This document shows positions 61,619 to 64,000 of a stretch of 64,000 nucleotides of DNA, piece after piece (within the stretch, counting starts at the first letter, position 1; each line of letters opens with the position of its first letter). A model generated the notes under the pieces. It was not told the origin of the DNA. It did no database searches and saw only the letters and a list, made by a program, of their open reading frames with translations. A program made the translations under genes and the position numbers. This stretch comes from Pseudomonadota bacterium (lineage in GTDB: Bacteria; Myxococcota_A; Polyangia; Polyangiales; Polyangiaceae), in contig JAEYYX010000105.1 in NCBI GenBank assembly GCA_023428245.1, positions 1-64,000 of the forward strand. Direction: 5' to 3'.

Positions 61619-62107
61619 ATGCCCAGCTTTGACGTCGTCTCGGAGCCCGACTGGAACGAGATCAAGAACGCCTTGAACCAAGCTCAAAAGGAGCTTTCCC
61701 AGCGCTACGATTTCAAGGGCACGAACGTGGCCATCGAAATCCAAGGCAAGGCCCTACAAGCCAGCGCAAGCTCAGACGACCGCGTGCGCGCCGCCTGGGA
61801 CTTGCTCATGGGCAAACTTGCGAATCGCGGCGTCAGCCTGAAGCACTTCAAGACCGAACGCATGCTGCCGGGAGCTGGTGGTGGCATGAAAATGGCCATC
61901 ACCGTTCAGGAGGGGCTCCCCATCGAGAAGTCGAAGGAGATCGTCAAACGTCTCAAGGAGTCAGGGCTCAAGGTCCAAGGCTCGATTGTCGGGGACACGG
62001 TCCGCGTGAGCGGGAAGAAGAAAGACGATCTGCAGACGGCCATCGCGTTCTTGAAGAAGCAGGAGGACCTCGAGGTCGCCCTGAGCTTCCAGAACTTCCG
62101 CGACTGA
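61619..62107 (+). CDS. yajQ: YajQ family nucleotide-binding protein
   Basis: The 162-residue protein matches the YajQ/UPF0234 family: MPSFDVVSEPDWNEIKNA, RYDFKGTNVAIE and a C-terminal DDLQTAIAFLKK with VALSFQNFRD end. Family members bind cyclic di-GMP or nucleotides and RNA, with roles in virulence and phage growth in some species. The start (61619) has AGGAGAAG in front, and it lies 34 bases after folC. glmM follows 13 bases later, so folC-yajQ-glmM are likely one operon with accD. Confidence 0.94.
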   Translation: MPSFDVVSEPDWNEIKNALNQAQKELSQRYDFKGTNVAIEIQGKALQASASSDDRVRAAWDLLMGKLANRGVSLKHFKTERMLPGAGGGMKMAITVQEGLPIEKSKEIVKRLKESGLKVQGSIVGDTVRVSGKKKDDLQTAIAFLKKQEDLEVALSFQNFRD

Positions 62108-62120
62108 CGAGACGAAATCC

Positions 62121-63473
62121 GTGACGCGAAGTTTATTTGGGACCGATGGTATCCGCGGGCGCGCCAACGTGGCGCCGATGACTCCGGAGATGGCGCTCAG
62201 GCTCGGCCGCGCCGTCACCTTCGTCGCGCGCAAACACGGGCGAAAAACGCCGCGGATCGTGATCGGAAAAGACACTCGCCTCTCCGGCTATATGCTCGAG
62301 CAGGCGATGGCCGCGGGCATCTGCTCAATGGGCGGTCACGTTCTCATCACTGGACCGATTCCGACTCCCGCCGTTGCGAACCTGACGCACTCGATGCGCG
62401 CCGACGCGGGCATCGTGATCAGCGCCAGCCACAACCCCTACTGGGACAACGGAATCAAGATCTTCGCTCGGGATGGCTTCAAGCTCCCCGATGAACAAGA
62501 GCTCGAGATCGAGAACCTGCTCCGCTCTCCCGAGCTCGACAAAGGCCCGACCGGCGCGCGCATCGGCGGCGCAACGCGTATCGACGACGCGATCGGTCGT
62601 TACGTCGTCTTCGCCAAGGCGACATTCCCTGCCGATCTCTCGCTCGACGGGCTCCGAATCGTCGTCGACGCCGCCCACGGTGCTGCGTACAAAGTCGCGC
62701 CCGCGGTCCTCCGAGAACTCGGCGCAGAGGTCATCTCGCTCGGCGTCCGCCCCAATGGTCAGAACATCAACCAGAAGAGCGGCGCGCTCCACCCCGAGTA
62801 CGTTCAGAAGGAAGTCGTGCGCAAAGAAGCGCACCTCGGCATCGCTCTGGACGGCGACGCAGACCGCGTCATTTTGGTCGATGAGAAAGGCGAAGTGGTC
62901 GACGGCGACGCGGTCATGGCGATCGCCGCGCTCCGCATGATCAAAGACGGCCGGCTTCACAAGAACACGCTGGTGACCACGGTCATGAGTAACATGGGCC
63001 TCGAACAGGCGCTCGATCGCGCTTCTGGCAAGCTCCTCCGCACACAGGTCGGCGATCGGTACGTCGTCGAAGCCATGCGCAAGGGTGGCTACAACTTCGG
63101 TGGCGAACAATCGGGCCACCTGATCTTCCTCGATCATGCGACCACCGGCGACGGCACCGTGGCCGCGCTCCAGGCGCTGGGTGTCATGCTGAGGGAGCAG
63201 AAACCAATGAGCGAGCTTGCCCGCTGTATGGAGCGTTTCCCACAAATCCTCGAGGGCTACACCTTCCCGAGACGGCTCCCTCTCGATCAGATGGAAAACC
63301 TTCAGAAGGCGATGCGCGCCGCCGAGGAAACGCTCGGCAAAGAAGGACGCATCGTCGTGCGCTGGAGCGGCACGGAGCCGAAGCTCCGCCTCATGGGTGA
63401 GAGCACCGACGAGACGAAGCTCCGAAACATCATGGGCGAGCTCAGGACCGCCGCCGAGATCGATCTTCGCTAG
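62121..63473 (+). CDS. glmM: Phosphoglucosamine mutase
   Basis: The 450-residue enzyme interconverts GlcN-6-P and GlcN-1-P for UDP-GlcNAc (peptidoglycan, LPS). The phosphoserine S103 lies in ISASHNPYWDN, the metal-binding loop in ALDGDADRVI and the sugar-phosphate end RWSGTEPKLR. The FGTDGIRG opening is complete. The start is GTG (62121). It is last in the accD-folC-yajQ-glmM run and ends with a hairpin at 63474-63493. Confidence 0.96.
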   Translation: MTRSLFGTDGIRGRANVAPMTPEMALRLGRAVTFVARKHGRKTPRIVIGKDTRLSGYMLEQAMAAGICSMGGHVLITGPIPTPAVANLTHSMRADAGIVISASHNPYWDNGIKIFARDGFKLPDEQELEIENLLRSPELDKGPTGARIGGATRIDDAIGRYVVFAKATFPADLSLDGLRIVVDAAHGAAYKVAPAVLRELGAEVISLGVRPNGQNINQKSGALHPEYVQKEVVRKEAHLGIALDGDADRVILVDEKGEVVDGDAVMAIAALRMIKDGRLHKNTLVTTVMSNMGLEQALDRASGKLLRTQVGDRYVVEAMRKGGYNFGGEQSGHLIFLDHATTGDGTVAALQALGVMLREQKPMSELARCMERFPQILEGYTFPRRLPLDQMENLQKAMRAAEETLGKEGRIVVRWSGTEPKLRLMGESTDETKLRNIMGELRTAAEIDLR

Positions 63474-63493
63474 GGCCCCCGAACGGAGGGGCC
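63474..63493. terminator. Hairpin after glmM
   Basis: GGCCCC (63474-63479) and GGGGCC (63488-63493) form a small GC-rich stem just after the stop. It lies between the convergent glmM and DUF433 genes. No clear T-tract. Confidence 0.5.
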
Positions 63494-63546
63494 GAGATGA
63501 GACTGGGCTCATGGCGCGGAGCAGCCGCCGCGGCGCTTCAGAGCGC

Positions 63547-63888
63547 CTATTTGGAAGGCTCTTTCGTTGTGGCGAAGTCGAACTGAGCCTGCTGGGCGGA
63601 GGGCTTCGTCTTCGACCTCTTCGTCTCGAACTGGACCGCTTCTTGTTCGAGGTCTGCCTCGATCACCTCGGGATTGTCGAGGGCGAAGGAAAGCGCGTCG
63701 AACACCTGGGATGGTGTCAGCTGGGGATAACGGAGCAATAACTTCTCGACGCTGGTGCCACTTCGGTACGCCGAGACCAGCCTTCGCACCGGGACACGAC
63801 TGCCGACAATGTAGGGACTCCCGCCGAGGACCTTCTGGTCCACCCGGACATGTGGATGGGGGATGATGACGCGCGGCAGATTCGACAC
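63547..63888 (-). CDS. DUF433 domain protein (antitoxin-like)
   Basis: The 113-residue protein has the DUF433 core at about 20-70: VLGGSPYIVGSRVPVRRLVSAY, then GTSVEKLLLRYPQLTPSQVFDAL. DUF433 proteins are often antitoxins beside a DUF5615/Mut7-C-type nuclease toxin, but no such partner is encoded next to it (glmM is convergent downstream). The C-terminal tail (about 75-113) is basic and polar. GTG start. The 112 bases upstream to the window edge show no gene. Confidence 0.75.
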   Translation of the reverse strand: MSNLPRVIIPHPHVRVDQKVLGGSPYIVGSRVPVRRLVSAYRSGTSVEKLLLRYPQLTPSQVFDALSFALDNPEVIEADLEQEAVQFETKRSKTKPSAQQAQFDFATTKEPSK

Positions 63889-64000
63889 GGGCTCGGCTCG
63901 AGAGCGCGGGGGACAAGCGCCCGGCTCTTCAAGCCTCCGCCAAGGCGCGCCCTCTGTCGAGGGTAGCCTCGCCCCCTCTGGTCGAGAGACGCTGGGGGCA

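Overview
The window reads as chromosomal DNA of a high-GC bacterium, most likely a member of the Myxococcota (class Polyangia or a close relative). This is inferred from several traits seen together: many lipoproteins whose lipobox is followed by long Gly/Ser/Ala-rich linkers, FHA-domain proteins, a very large ATPase-TPR protein, a b558-type succinate dehydrogenase, TonB-family fusions, and frequent GTG/TTG starts. No rRNA, phage, IS element or CRISPR array is visible, so the taxonomic call rests on gene style alone. Coding density is high and most genes sit in short operons.

Layout. 1-6463: an envelope polysaccharide locus (two polytopic membrane proteins, an LPG-synthase-type membrane protein, a hexapeptide acyltransferase, an outer-membrane barrel and a Wzx-like flippase). 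6521-13081: ABC-F ATPase, sdhCAB, a divergent Nudix hydrolase and Fe/Mn superoxide dismutase. 13178-14868: a METTL9/DREV-family methyltransferase, a DUF721/DciA-like protein and tRNA-Leu(CAA). 14913-20661: a minus-strand run of ddl, purD, serC, an SCP2-like protein and two FHA proteins. 20773-22394: a two-gene envelope operon (His-rich coiled-coil protein and OmpA-like lipoprotein). 22582-27176: hisZ-purA, then a chlorite-dismutase-family protein with a diacylglycerol-kinase-like protein. 27199-31111: an overlapping three-gene operon of an MscS-like protein and two antiporter-like proteins. 31372-34865: a TonB-dependent receptor with an N-terminal TonB_C domain, overlapped by a Cys-rich lipoprotein. 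34893-40850: a second LPG-synthase-type protein, a UbiA-family prenyltransferase, a seven-repeat FG-GAP lipoprotein and an SLC13-type permease with RCK_C domains. 40923-49045: an accessory, secretion-rich region with three lipoprotein esterases (CE2-like, CE1-like, CE15-like), a hemerythrin-like protein, two small proteins and a collagen-like lipoprotein. 49255-53506: tRNA-Asp(GTC), valS, a repeat-containing non-coding stretch, a small basic ORF and a strong terminator. 53658-59328: a large membrane protein, a dUTPase fused to a LAGLIDADG-like domain, and an ATPase-TPR protein. 59475-63888: accD-folC-yajQ-glmM and an orphan DUF433 protein.

How the genes may work together. Housekeeping functions (purine, serine, histidine, fatty-acid, folate, cell-wall precursor and energy metabolism) are mixed with cell-surface functions. 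The three esterases attack different ester decorations of plant cell-wall hemicellulose (acetyl, feruloyl/acetyl and glucuronoyl), which suggests surface-anchored biomass de-esterification. The most unusual signals are: (i) a bacterial homologue of METTL9, the animal His-x-His N-methyltransferase, in the same window as a His-rich protein and a TonB receptor that both carry small-residue-H-x-H motifs; (ii) a dUTPase with an N-terminal degenerate LAGLIDADG homing-endonuclease-like domain; (iii) a CE15 enzyme lacking the usual oxyanion arginine; and (iv) tandem and alternative hairpin repeats around tRNA-Asp and valS. All functional pairings are inferences from sequence motifs and gene order.
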